Assembly: GCA_002347095.1 (NCBI GenBank)
Contig: DDWZ01000027.1
Location: 1-64,000, forward strand
Length of the DNA stretch: 64,000 nucleotides
Origin: Desulfobulbaceae bacterium UBA2273
GTDB taxonomy: Bacteria > Desulfobacterota > Desulfobulbia > Desulfobulbales > Desulfurivibrionaceae
Reading direction: 5' to 3'
The notes beneath the pieces are model-generated. The model ran no database searches and was not told the origin of the DNA. It worked only from the letters and a program-made list of their open reading frames with translations. The position numbers and the translations under genes are program-made. Shown in pieces: positions 34,503 to 42,893 of this stretch; position 1 is the first letter of the stretch; each line of letters opens with the position of its first letter.

Positions 34503-34606
34503 GAGACTGGAATCCCGTACTGGTGTGCGGCGCGGACTTCAAACCCGTGATGCCCTGTCGTCTTATAAACGAAGGGTTGTGGGTTCGATTCCCACTCCAG
34601 TCTCCA
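34503..34606 (+). tRNA. selC: selenocysteine tRNA, tRNA-Sec(UCA)
   Basis: A tRNA of about 104 nucleotides with the features of tRNA-Sec: acceptor pairing of GAGACTGGA with TCCAGTCTC, a six-base-pair D stem (CCGTAC/GTGCGG) with a four-base loop TGGT, the anticodon loop CTTCAAA with anticodon TCA, a long variable arm (CCCTgTCG with CGAAGGG, loop of about nine), and a T arm GTGGG TTCGATT CCCAC, ending in CCA at 34604-34606. The exact 5' end and the number of acceptor pairs are uncertain by one or two bases. It reads UGA as selenocysteine, so the organism should encode selD, selA, selB and selenoproteins elsewhere. It lies between hdrA and mvhD and is probably cut out of their transcript. Confidence 0.9.
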
Positions 34607-34672
34607 TTGTCGGACCGCTAAAAAAATAAAAACACTTCTCTCATAAAGAAGCTTCCCGCATTGGAGTGCAAC

Positions 34673-35284
34673 ATGTCTCAAGCCTACAGCCCCAATATTC
34701 TCGGTTTTCTTTGCAACTGGTGCTGCTACACCGCCGCCGATTCGGCCGGGGTGGGCCGCTATCAGTATCCTCCCAACCTGCGGGTCATTCGGATCATGTG
34801 CACCGGCAGACTCGACCCCTCCTTTCCCCTGGAAGGGCTGGCCGCCGGAGCGGATGCGGTTTTTGTCGGCGGCTGCCATCCCGGCGAGTGCCACTATCAG
34901 GACGGCAACTACCACGCCCTGGTTTCCGCCGCCCTGGTACACGAAGCCCTGGCTCGGCTGGGAGTGAGCCGGGATCGTTTTCTCATCGAATGGGCCTCGG
35001 CGGCCGAGGGGCCGAACTTCGTGAAAATCATCACCCGCTTTACCGAGCAGGCAGCCAAACTTGGGCCTTTGGGCAGCAGCGAAGGGCTTGATCCCCTCGT
35101 CCTGCGGACACAGCTCAACCTGGTGGCTGAGGCGGCCAGGGGGCGCAAGCTCCGCACCGGCCTGCTCAATGCCTCCAAGGAGATGATGAAGGTCGGGGAT
35201 TTCAAGCGCGAGACCATTGCCGACCTGGTGCATGACAAATGCGATAAAACCTTGACCGAGCTGATGGGAGAGTTTGCCCCATGA
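34673..35284 (+). CDS. mvhD: MvhD-like iron-sulfur subunit
   Basis: A 203-residue protein of the MvhD/hydrogenase delta family. The [2Fe-2S] ligands appear in FLCNWCCYTAAD, IMCTGRLDPSF and VGGCHPGECHY within the first about 85 residues. A C-terminal extension of about 60 residues follows. MvhD hands electrons from a hydrogenase or formate dehydrogenase to HdrA. Its place between hdrA and the formate dehydrogenase gene fits that role, and its stop overlaps the next start by four bases. The start at 34673 follows a GGAG box. Confidence 0.93.
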   Translation: MSQAYSPNILGFLCNWCCYTAADSAGVGRYQYPPNLRVIRIMCTGRLDPSFPLEGLAAGADAVFVGGCHPGECHYQDGNYHALVSAALVHEALARLGVSRDRFLIEWASAAEGPNFVKIITRFTEQAAKLGPLGSSEGLDPLVLRTQLNLVAEAARGRKLRTGLLNASKEMMKVGDFKRETIADLVHDKCDKTLTELMGEFAP

Positions 35285-38200
35285 GTGATGTGCAGATAAC
35301 GCTTACCATCAATGGGCGATCGGTCAGCGCCTTGGTGGGGACTACGATCATGGAGGCCGCGGCAACGGCTGGAGTGGAGATTCCCCATCTTTGCCATCTC
35401 CCCGGCCGCCCGGATGCAAATCGTCCCTGTCTTCTTTGCCTGGTGGAGGTGGACGGCAAGCAAGTCCGCGCCTGCCAAACCCTGGTTCGGGACGGCATGG
35501 AGGTTGAAACCGAAAACCCGGCAATACTTGAACACCGCAAGGAGAGGCTGCAACAACTTGCCTCGGCCCATTACGGCGATTGCAAGGCGCCCTGTAATCT
35601 TACCTGCCCCGGCGGAATCAATGTGCAGGGCTATGTCAATCTCATCGGCCAAGGCCAGTACGAGGCGGCCCTGCGTCTGATCAAGGAAAAAAATCCCCTG
35701 CCCGGCATCGTCTGCCGGGTCTGTCCCCGTTTTTGCGAGACCCGTTGTCGGCGGGTGTTGCTCGACGAACCCATCGCCATCAACCATCTCAAGCGGTTTG
35801 TCGTCGAATATGGCCGGAAGAACGATTTGCCGGTTGAGCCGGTGCCGATGGCCACCGGCAAGAATGTGGCGGTGATCGGTGGCGGCCCGGCGGGATTGTC
35901 CGCCGCTTGTTTCTTGAGAAAACAGGGCCACAGCGTCACCGTCTTTGAGGCGGCGGCGGAACTGGGCGGCATGACCCGTTACGCTATCCCCTCCTTCAAG
36001 CTCCCCAAAAAGGAACTGGCCCTGGAGATTGAGACCATTCTGACCATGGGGGTGCATGTCCGCACCGGCAGAAAATGGGGCCGGGATTTTGGGCTCCGCG
36101 ACTTACAGGATCAGGGGTTCAAGGCGATTTTCATCGCCATTGGCATGAATCGGCAAAAAGCACTCACCGTGCCGGGAGCAGAGCCGGTCTTGGACGGTCT
36201 TGTCTTTTTGCGTCAGGTGGCGACCGGGGGTATGCGGGATCTTACCGGGAAGGTTCTGATCATCGGGGGCAGTAAGGTGGCGGTGGAGGCGGCGCGATGC
36301 GCGGTCCGCCTTGGCGCGGCCGAGGTCACTGTGATCCATGACCGGTCCCGGACGGAAATGGCCGCCCATCAACGGGATATCGTCGAGGCGGAACAGGAAG
36401 GAGTGAAGTTTTTTCTGATGGCCGCCCCCCTTGCCATCCACAAGGGGGCGGATGGGCGCGTCGAGGTGGAGATGGCCAGAACCGTGCTTTCCGAGCCCGA
36501 TGCCACAGGTTGCCGCAGGCCGGTGCCGGTTGCGGGCTCCTGTCTGACCTGGAGCGGGGAGACCGTGATCAACGCCCTGGGGCAGGAGGCGGATGGGAGT
36601 TTCCGCCGTTACGGGGAATTGGAAGCGCGGCTCGCCGTAACGCCCAGGCAGACGATCAAGTCCGAGCCCTCCACCATGCAGACCAATCTGCCCGGTATTT
36701 ACGCAGGCGGCGAGGTGGCCAGTGGTCCGCGCTCGGTAATTCAGGCGGTGGATGCCGGGCGCAGGGCGGCGGAGGCGATCCACCGGCAGTTGAGCGGTGA
36801 GGATGCCCGGCTGAGCGATGGCCGTTTCAATTTCAGCCGGGGCAAAAAATTTGAAGAAATGGACATGCGCAACTTCAACGGCTTTCCGGTCCGCCTGAGC
36901 GAACAAATGCCGGTACGCTCCCCGGAGCGGCGGATCGGAGATTTTGCCGAGGTGGAACTAGGCTTTACCGAAGAGATGGCCGAGCGGGAAGCAAAGCGCT
37001 GTCTGGCCTGCGGTTGTTTGGGGCTGGCCAAATGCAGTCTGCGGCCGCTCTGCCGGGAGCACAAGGTAGTGAGTTCCAGCGCGCCGGAAAAGCGGCTCTA
37101 TGCCCCGGACGACTCGCATCGTTTCATCGCCGTTGACGCGAACCGCTGCGTTGCTTGTTCCCGATGCGAGCGGGTCTGTGAGTTTGCGGCTATTTCCGTT
37201 TCCTGCGAAGAGGAAAACGGGCAACTGCTCAACATCCAGCTTGCCATCGGGGACGATTGCGTCTCCTGCGGGGCCTGCGTCGATGCCTGCCCCACCGGGG
37301 CGTTGACCAAAAAGCAGCTTGGTCTGCCGCTTCTGCCCGGCGAAGCCGAGGAGGTGCGGAGCGTCTGCACTTACTGCGGCACCGGCTGTGAGATCGATCT
37401 CCAGGTCAAGCAAGGGGTGCTCCTTGAGGTCAAGGCCAGGCGCGACGCCCCGCCCAACCATGGCGATCTCTGCGTTAAAGGCCGTTTCGGCTTTGATTTC
37501 CACCGCCATCCCGAGCGGTTGACCCATCCCCTGGTCCGTGAGCGGTTGGACGAGCCGTTCCGTCGCGTCACCTGGGAGGAGGCCCTTGATTTCGCGGCAC
37601 GCCGTTTTGCCCATATCCGGGATACCTTTGGCCCGGAGGCGCTCGGCGTCTTGTCTTCCTCCCGTTGCGAGAACGAGGTCAACTACCTGGCTCAGAAATT
37701 CTGCCGGTTGGCATTCAAGACCAACTCGGTGGACAACTGCGCCAGGGTCTGTCACGCCCCTTCGGTGAGCGGCCTGCGCATCGCCTTGGGTAGCGGGGCG
37801 GCCACCAACTCGCTGGCCGACATCGAGGGGGCGGAGGTTCTTCTGATCTGCGGCTCAAACACCAGCGAGGCCCATCCAGTGGTGGGCATAAAGGTACGGC
37901 GGGCGGTGCGCAATGGCGCAAAGCTCATCGTCATCGATCCCCGGCGCACCGAGATGGCGGCCATGGCCGATCTCTGGCTAAGGCTGGTGCCGGGAACCAA
38001 CGTCCTGCTCCTGAACTCCCTGCTCCACGCTATTTTGGATGAGGGTCTAGAAAACCGAGAGTTCATCGTCAACCGGACCGAAAACCTGGAGGCGGTGCGG
38101 GCACAGGTGGCGGCCTACAGCCCCGAGACCATGGCGGCACGGACCGGGGTAGCCCCGGAGCTGGTGCGCGGAGCTGCCCGCCTGTACTGCGCCACGGAAA

Positions 38201-39378
38201 AGGGCATGATCCTCTATGGCCTGGGGGTCACCGAACACCGCCACGGCACCCAGGGCGTCATGGGGCTGGCCAATATCGCGCTCGTCTCCGGCAACGTGGG
38301 ACGCCCCCATGCGGGCATCTGTCCCCTGCGAGGGCAGAACAATGTCCAGGGCTCCTGCGACATGGGCGCCTTGCCCTATGTGCTGCCAGGGTATCAGGAC
38401 GTAGCGGATGTTACTGCCAGGGAACGGCTGAGCCAGGCTTGGGGCGCGGAGCTGCCCGCCAACCAAGGACTCACCGAGCCGGAGATGTACGAGGCCGCCA
38501 GGGATGGGCGTTTTAAGGGAATGTATTGCATCGGTTACGATCCGCTCCACACCCAGGCCGATGTCAACAACGTCAGGGGTGCCTATGCCGAGATGGAAAT
38601 GGTGGTGGTGCAGGATATCTTTCTCACCCGGACGGCGGAAATGGCCCACGTGGTGCTGCCCGCCGCCTGTTTTTACGAAAAAGACGGCACCTTCACCAAT
38701 GCCGAACGCCGCATCCGCCGAATCCGAAAAGCTGTTGAGCCGCCCGGCCAGGCCCTGCCGGACTGGCAGATCACCAGCCGCTTGGCCGGGGCCATGGGCT
38801 ACCCCATGCGGTATGAAAATCCGGCCCGGATCATGGAGGAGATCGCCCGTTGCACGCCGATCCTGGGCGGGATTCGTTATGAACGGCTGGAAGGGGATGG
38901 ACTGATCTGGCCCTGCCCCGATCCGGCCCACCCCGGCACCCCCATTCTCCACAGGGAAAGCTTCACCAGGGGCCGGGGAAAATTTTCGGCGCTGGGCAAC
39001 GTGGAAACCCTGGAACAACCGGACGAAGGCTATCCGCTCATCCTGGTCACCGGCAGACGCCTCGCCCATTACAACAACGGCTCCATGACCAGGCGTTGCG
39101 CCGGGCTCCTTTGGCTTGAGCCGGAAGAAACGGTGGAGGTGCATCCGGACGACGCGGCCCGGCACGGGATCAGCGATGGCGTGCGGGTGATGGTGGCTTC
39201 CCGCCGGGGCGCCATTGAGGTCGTGGCCAAGGTTACGGAGCGCAGCAGGCCGGGATCGGTGTTCATGGCCTTTCATCATGCCGACCCGCTGGTCAACCTG
39301 CTCACCAGCCCAGGTGTGGACGAAATCGCCAGCACCCCGGAGTACAAGGCCTGCGCCGTGCGGCTGACCCCGGCCTGA
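35281..39378 (+). CDS. formate dehydrogenase-like fusion (2Fe-2S, GltD-type FAD/NAD, 2x4Fe-4S, molybdopterin)
   Basis: A 1365-residue multi-domain enzyme. In order: a NuoG-like [2Fe-2S] domain (CHLPGRPDANRPCLLC, residues about 35-65); a GltD-like flavin/pyridine-nucleotide module (CNLTCPGG, VCPRFCETRC, GGGPAGLSAACFLRKQG, residues about 100-600); two 4Fe-4S motifs (CVACSRCERVCEF and CVSCGACVDACP, about 625-690); then a molybdenum bis-MGD formate dehydrogenase catalytic domain (CTYCGTGCEI, about 700-1365). The metal ligand position is Cys824 (NCARVCHAP), not selenocysteine. It would oxidise formate or reduce CO2 and exchange electrons with NAD(P)H and with HdrA through MvhD. The fusion joins subunits that are separate in many species. 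Confidence 0.9.
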   Translation: MSDVQITLTINGRSVSALVGTTIMEAAATAGVEIPHLCHLPGRPDANRPCLLCLVEVDGKQVRACQTLVRDGMEVETENPAILEHRKERLQQLASAHYGDCKAPCNLTCPGGINVQGYVNLIGQGQYEAALRLIKEKNPLPGIVCRVCPRFCETRCRRVLLDEPIAINHLKRFVVEYGRKNDLPVEPVPMATGKNVAVIGGGPAGLSAACFLRKQGHSVTVFEAAAELGGMTRYAIPSFKLPKKELALEIETILTMGVHVRTGRKWGRDFGLRDLQDQGFKAIFIAIGMNRQKALTVPGAEPVLDGLVFLRQVATGGMRDLTGKVLIIGGSKVAVEAARCAVRLGAAEVTVIHDRSRTEMAAHQRDIVEAEQEGVKFFLMAAPLAIHKGADGRVEVEMARTVLSEPDATGCRRPVPVAGSCLTWSGETVINALGQEADGSFRRYGELEARLAVTPRQTIKSEPSTMQTNLPGIYAGGEVASGPRSVIQAVDAGRRAAEAIHRQLSGEDARLSDGRFNFSRGKKFEEMDMRNFNGFPVRLSEQMPVRSPERRIGDFAEVELGFTEEMAEREAKRCLACGCLGLAKCSLRPLCREHKVVSSSAPEKRLYAPDDSHRFIAVDANRCVACSRCERVCEFAAISVSCEEENGQLLNIQLAIGDDCVSCGACVDACPTGALTKKQLGLPLLPGEAEEVRSVCTYCGTGCEIDLQVKQGVLLEVKARRDAPPNHGDLCVKGRFGFDFHRHPERLTHPLVRERLDEPFRRVTWEEALDFAARRFAHIRDTFGPEALGVLSSSRCENEVNYLAQKFCRLAFKTNSVDNCARVCHAPSVSGLRIALGSGAATNSLADIEGAEVLLICGSNTSEAHPVVGIKVRRAVRNGAKLIVIDPRRTEMAAMADLWLRLVPGTNVLLLNSLLHAILDEGLENREFIVNRTENLEAVRAQVAAYSPETMAARTGVAPELVRGAARLYCATEKGMILYGLGVTEHRHGTQGVMGLANIALVSGNVGRPHAGICPLRGQNNVQGSCDMGALPYVLPGYQDVADVTARERLSQAWGAELPANQGLTEPEMYEAARDGRFKGMYCIGYDPLHTQADVNNVRGAYAEMEMVVVQDIFLTRTAEMAHVVLPAACFYEKDGTFTNAERRIRRIRKAVEPPGQALPDWQITSRLAGAMGYPMRYENPARIMEEIARCTPILGGIRYERLEGDGLIWPCPDPAHPGTPILHRESFTRGRGKFSALGNVETLEQPDEGYPLILVTGRRLAHYNNGSMTRRCAGLLWLEPEETVEVHPDDAARHGISDGVRVMVASRRGAIEVVAKVTERSRPGSVFMAFHHADPLVNLLTSPGVDEIASTPEYKACAVRLTPA

Positions 39379-39515
39379 TCGGAGGCGGGAGGATGCCGAA
39401 CCGCCATTCGGCGCGGAACAGATTGGCCCGGCCAAAAAACACGCACAACAGCCCGCTTCATCGTGAAACCGGCTGACATGAACCATCCCAGCACAACAAC
39501 ACAAGGAGAACTCCC

Positions 39516-39866
39516 ATGCTTGAAGTAACGGAATCAGCGATCAGTAATCTCAAGGACCATTTTGCAAAAAACAACATCGACTCGGCTATCCGGGTGGTCA
39601 TGCAGAGCAGTTGCTCCGGTGTGGGCCTGGGCCTTGGCCTGGACGCAAAAAAGGACTCGGACCAGGTGTTTGAGGAAGGGGGATTCACCTTTCTCGTGGA
39701 TGGCGGGATGTTCGCCACCACCGGGGCCATCAAGGTCGATTTCGTCAAATCCTCCTCGAGTTGTGGCTGCAGCGGTGGCGGCGGCTTCAGCGTCACCTCG
39801 GAAAAGAAACTGGGCGGTGGCGGCTGCGGCGGCGGTTCCTGCTCCACCGGCTCCTGCGGCTGCTGA
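39516..39866 (+). CDS. HesB/IscA-like cysteine-rich protein
   Basis: A 116-residue protein with an IscA/HesB-like fold (MLEVTESAISNLKDHF... RVVMQSSCSGVGLGLGLD) and an unusual tail: SSCGCSGGGGF and then a Gly/Cys-rich end GGGGCGGGSCSTGSCGC. In several anaerobes the first cysteine position (SSC) is a selenocysteine, and these are known as HesB-like selenoproteins; here the codon is Cys. Such proteins have been linked to iron-sulfur or selenium handling, but the role is not settled. It has a good AAGGAG box, and follows the formate dehydrogenase gene after a 137-base gap. Confidence 0.8.
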   Translation: MLEVTESAISNLKDHFAKNNIDSAIRVVMQSSCSGVGLGLGLDAKKDSDQVFEEGGFTFLVDGGMFATTGAIKVDFVKSSSSCGCSGGGGFSVTSEKKLGGGGCGGGSCSTGSCGC

Positions 39867-39881
39867 ACAGGGAGGTTTGTC

Positions 39882-40007
39882 ATGAAAAAAAATCCGAACG
39901 AACCGCCAAGCTGTTCCTGTTCCTGCGGATGTCCTTCCGGCAAGTGGTTGCTGTATGTCATCGCGGCTGCGGTGGCCGGCTTTCTGGTTGTCAGGTTTCT
40001 GCTGTAG
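39882..40007 (+). CDS. 41-residue cysteine-rich single-span membrane peptide
   Basis: A short open frame with an excellent ribosome binding site (GGGAGG at 39870-39875) 15 bases after the HesB-like gene. The N-terminal half has five cysteines in the CSCSCGCPSG pattern, and the C-terminal half is a hydrophobic helix (LLYVIAAAVAGFLVV). It probably anchors a metal-binding tail to the inner membrane. I do not know a family name. Position and binding site argue that it is translated together with its neighbour. Confidence 0.65.
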   Translation: MKKNPNEPPSCSCSCGCPSGKWLLYVIAAAVAGFLVVRFLL

Positions 40008-40025
40008 CCACAGCGGCCATACTCT

Positions 40026-40068
40026 GAAGCGCCATCCGCCGGGGGGAGACTCCGGCGAATGGCGCTTC
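40026..40068. promoter_or_regulatory. strong hairpin between the small peptide and the double-cubane reductase gene
   Basis: A 16-bp stem with one mismatch (GAAGCGCCAT and CGCCGG paired with CCGGCG and ATGGCGCTTC) and a nine-base loop. Neither flank has a T-run, so it is not a standard terminator; processing, mRNA stability or a protein binding site are possible. Confidence 0.6.
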
Positions 40069-40102
40069 CATGAACACAATAAAAACATTGAGGATCTATT
40101 CC

Positions 40103-41395
40103 ATGGCAACCGAGTTTGAAATCAAGCCCTACCCCGAGCTGTGGGCCAGCCTCGACATGGACGTGCCCCGCTTTGACAAGGCCCGCCTGATGCTGGGCGA
40201 GGCATACGCGAAAACCTATCTCTCCCAGACCAAGCGGCCCGTCGGCATGGCCTATTTCGACAATATGGTGGCCGAGATCCACGGCGGCCGCATCCAGGAG
40301 CTGCTGGCGGCCAAGGCGGAAGGCCGTCCGGTGATCGGCACCTTCTGCGTCTACATCCCCGAGGAGATCGTGCTGGCGGCGGGCGGGATCTGTGTCGGCT
40401 TATGCGGCGGCTCCCAGGGCTCGGTGCCGGATGCGGAAAAAATCCTGCCGCGCAATATCTGCCCCATGGTCAAATCCGCCTTCGGCTTCAAGGCGGGGAG
40501 GATCTGCCCCTATTTCCAGGCGGTGGATTTCGTCTACGGCGAGACCACCTGCGACGCCAAGAAAAAGACCTGGGAGCTCCTCGACACCATGGTGCCCACC
40601 TATGTCATGGAGATTCCCCAACTGAAAAGGCAGCGGGATCTCGATCTCTGGCTGGCCGAGGTCAAGGATTTCAAGACCAAGGTGGAGGAAGTGGCGGGCA
40701 AGACCATTACGGAAACGGATCTGGCCGCCGCCGTCAAGATCATGAACAACAAGCGCAAGGCGCTCCAGCGCCTCAACTCCCTGCGCCATCACAACCCGGC
40801 CCCGATCTCCGGCAAGGACGGCCTGCTCATCGAACAGATCGCCTTCTACGACGAGCCGGTGCGCTTTACCGGAAAGGTCAACGCGCTCTGCGACGAGCTG
40901 GAGGAACGGATCAAGGCCGGGGTGGCGGTGCCAACGAAAAACGCCATCCGGGTGATGGTGGCCGGAACCCCCATGGCCCTGCCCAACTGGAAGATCCACA
41001 ACCTGGTGGAGGGGGCGGGCGCGGTGATCGTCAACGAGGAATCGTGCATCGGCACCCGCTATTTCAAGGATCTCATCGACGAGAACGCCACCACCATGGA
41101 CAATATGCTCGTGGCACTCACCGACCGTTACAAGGAGATCGACTGCTCCTGCTTCACCCCCAATGACGAGCGGATCACCCAGGTGATCAAGGAGTTCCGT
41201 GACTCGCACGCCCAGGGCATCATCAACTACTCCCTCCAGTTTTGCCACACCTACAATATCGAGGAAATCCGCATCCGCCAAGCGTGTGAGCGGGAGAAAA
41301 TCCCCTACCTGTTCATCGAATCGGATTATTCCGCCGAGGATGTCGGCCAGCTCCAGACCAGGATCGAGGCCTTCCTTGAGCAGATCGGGGAGTAA
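40103..41395 (+). CDS. double-cubane-cluster reductase (2-hydroxyacyl-CoA dehydratase family)
   Basis: A 430-residue protein of the HgdB/BcrB superfamily. Cysteines lie in GTFCVYIPEE, GGICVGLCGGS, RNICPMVKSAFG and GRICPYFQ, positions used to bind the double-cubane [8Fe-9S] or [4Fe-4S] cluster. The start at 40103 has GAGGA eight bases upstream. The two-subunit dehydratases have a second homologous subunit, which is lacking here; the arrangement with a single activase gene directly after matches the double-cubane cluster protein (DCCP) type. Such systems do ATP-driven low-potential reductions; the substrate is not established. It acts in the cytoplasm. Confidence 0.85.
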   Translation: MATEFEIKPYPELWASLDMDVPRFDKARLMLGEAYAKTYLSQTKRPVGMAYFDNMVAEIHGGRIQELLAAKAEGRPVIGTFCVYIPEEIVLAAGGICVGLCGGSQGSVPDAEKILPRNICPMVKSAFGFKAGRICPYFQAVDFVYGETTCDAKKKTWELLDTMVPTYVMEIPQLKRQRDLDLWLAEVKDFKTKVEEVAGKTITETDLAAAVKIMNNKRKALQRLNSLRHHNPAPISGKDGLLIEQIAFYDEPVRFTGKVNALCDELEERIKAGVAVPTKNAIRVMVAGTPMALPNWKIHNLVEGAGAVIVNEESCIGTRYFKDLIDENATTMDNMLVALTDRYKEIDCSCFTPNDERITQVIKEFRDSHAQGIINYSLQFCHTYNIEEIRIRQACEREKIPYLFIESDYSAEDVGQLQTRIEAFLEQIGE

Positions 41396-41397
41396 CC

Positions 41398-42144
41398 ATG
41401 TACATCGGGGTTGATCTGGGCTCCCGGACCGTCAAGATGGCGGTCTGGGACGGGGAGCGGCTGGTGGAGCACCGGATTGAGCCGTCGGGTTTCGAGCCGC
41501 ACCGCCAGGCGGAGAAGATGATTGCCGACTACCGCGCCAAGGTCGTGGTGGCCACCGGCTACGGCAGGCATCTGGCTGCCGAGCATTTTGCCGATGCGGT
41601 GATCACCGAGATCAAGGCGCACGCCTGCGGCATCTTTCATGAGTTTCCCGGCTGCGCCACCATCGTCGATGTGGGCGGCCAGGACTCCAAGGTGATCAGC
41701 CTGGATGCGGCAGGCCGGGTAAGCAATTTCCAGATGAACGACAAATGCGCCGCGGGCACCGGGCGGTTCCTGGAGATCATGGCCGCTTCCCTTGCATACA
41801 CCCTGGAGGAGTTCGGTGCGGCGGCGCTTGCTACCGACCGGGAGGTGCAGATCAACTCCATGTGCACGGTATTCGCCGAGTCCGAGGTGATCTCCATGAA
41901 GAACCGGGGCATTGCCCGGGAAGAGATCGCCAGGGCCGTGCACTCCTCGGTGGCCGACCGTCTGGCCGGGATGCTAGCCCGGCTCGGGCATGGCGAGGTG
42001 GTCGCTTTTTCCGGCGGGGTGGCGCGAAACCCCTGCATGGTGGAGCTGCTCGAAAAAAGATTGCCAAGGGTGCGGGTGCGGGTGCCGGAGCTGCCCGACA
42101 TCACCGGCGCCCTGGGTGCGGCCCTGCACGGGGCAGGGATGTGA
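41398..42144 (+). CDS. acyl-CoA dehydratase activase (BadF/HgdC-type ATPase)
   Basis: A 248-residue ATPase of the acetate/sugar kinase-Hsp70 fold. Visible are the N-terminal phosphate loop YIGVDLGSRTVKMAV, the DVGGQDSKVI element, and NDKCAAGTGRFLEIMA with the Cys that binds the bridging [4Fe-4S] cluster; the second cluster cysteine is in NSMCTVFAESEV. It is a homodimer in the family and delivers electrons to the reductase upon ATP hydrolysis. The gap from the reductase gene is two bases, so the pair forms one functional unit. Confidence 0.93.
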   Translation: MYIGVDLGSRTVKMAVWDGERLVEHRIEPSGFEPHRQAEKMIADYRAKVVVATGYGRHLAAEHFADAVITEIKAHACGIFHEFPGCATIVDVGGQDSKVISLDAAGRVSNFQMNDKCAAGTGRFLEIMAASLAYTLEEFGAAALATDREVQINSMCTVFAESEVISMKNRGIAREEIARAVHSSVADRLAGMLARLGHGEVVAFSGGVARNPCMVELLEKRLPRVRVRVPELPDITGALGAALHGAGM

Positions 42145-42146
42145 GC

Positions 42147-42671
42147 ATGGAAAAGATTCTCTTGGAGATTCATCAAACCCGGAGGTTTGCCAAACGGCTG
42201 GTGGCCATGGCCAAGGCCGGCAAAAATGAGCGCATCGTGGCCGAACGGGCACAAAGGATCATCGCCGATCTGCAGACCAATCCCCTGCACGAGGAGGCGG
42301 AATGCAAACGCACCCGCCATGGCGAGCTACGCCTCAATGATTGCCGCAAATACGATCTTTCCTGCGGATTCCGGCTCATCGCCCTGAAGAGGGAGAGGCG
42401 GCTGATCTTTGCCTACATCGGCAGCCACGACGACTGCCAGCGCTGGATTGAAAACAACCGGGACTATCAGGACGAAATCGACTCCATGCCCGTGCCTCCG
42501 GCAGGAGCGGAAAATCACCTCCAACCGGAACCGTTCGCCGAGGCAAAACCGGCGCCGGATGCGCCGGAAAAAGATGAATACGAAGAACAGTTGATGGCAA
42601 AAATCGATGAACGGCTGTTACGCGAAATCTTTGCGGGGCTCTATAAAAATGATGGAGCCCGGCAAGGGTGA
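42147..42671 (+). CDS. RelE/ParE-like protein with acidic C-terminal extension
   Basis: About 174 residues. The first about 105 residues resemble the RelE/ParE fold (RTRHGELRLNDCRKYDLSCGFRLIALKRERRLIFAYIGSHDDCQRWIENN), with the usual alternating basic pattern and a final strand. The remaining 70 residues are acidic and Pro/Ala-rich. No antitoxin gene is next to it: it begins two bases after the activase stop, and the following 220 bases hold no gene. It may thus be a solitary toxin-like protein recruited for another job. Low certainty about function. Confidence 0.65.
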   Translation: MEKILLEIHQTRRFAKRLVAMAKAGKNERIVAERAQRIIADLQTNPLHEEAECKRTRHGELRLNDCRKYDLSCGFRLIALKRERRLIFAYIGSHDDCQRWIENNRDYQDEIDSMPVPPAGAENHLQPEPFAEAKPAPDAPEKDEYEEQLMAKIDERLLREIFAGLYKNDGARQG

Positions 42672-42893
42672 GGAGCGACTCGTTGACGCCGAAGAAATGC
42701 ACATTCTAACCTGACGCCATCTTTTCCCAAATTCCCGCCGAACCTTCCAGCTCCCGCCGCGCTCCTCTTTTTCCCGTAAAACCATCTCCCTGTTTGCACT
42801 GAACCGCTTTCCCCTATACAATACAAAAAAGCCTCCCGGCTTCCTCCATCGCAGGAGAAGACTGAAAAACCCGATCCACCCAGGTTCTGCGCC

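Noticed and set aside
37741-37758. Possible selenocysteine in the formate dehydrogenase next to selC
   Set aside because: The active-site codon is TGT (Cys824), not TGA, and no in-frame TGA interrupts the gene.
39395-39413. GCCGAA/TTCGGC hairpin after the formate dehydrogenase gene as a terminator
   Set aside because: The stem is only six pairs, with no T-run following; too weak to call.
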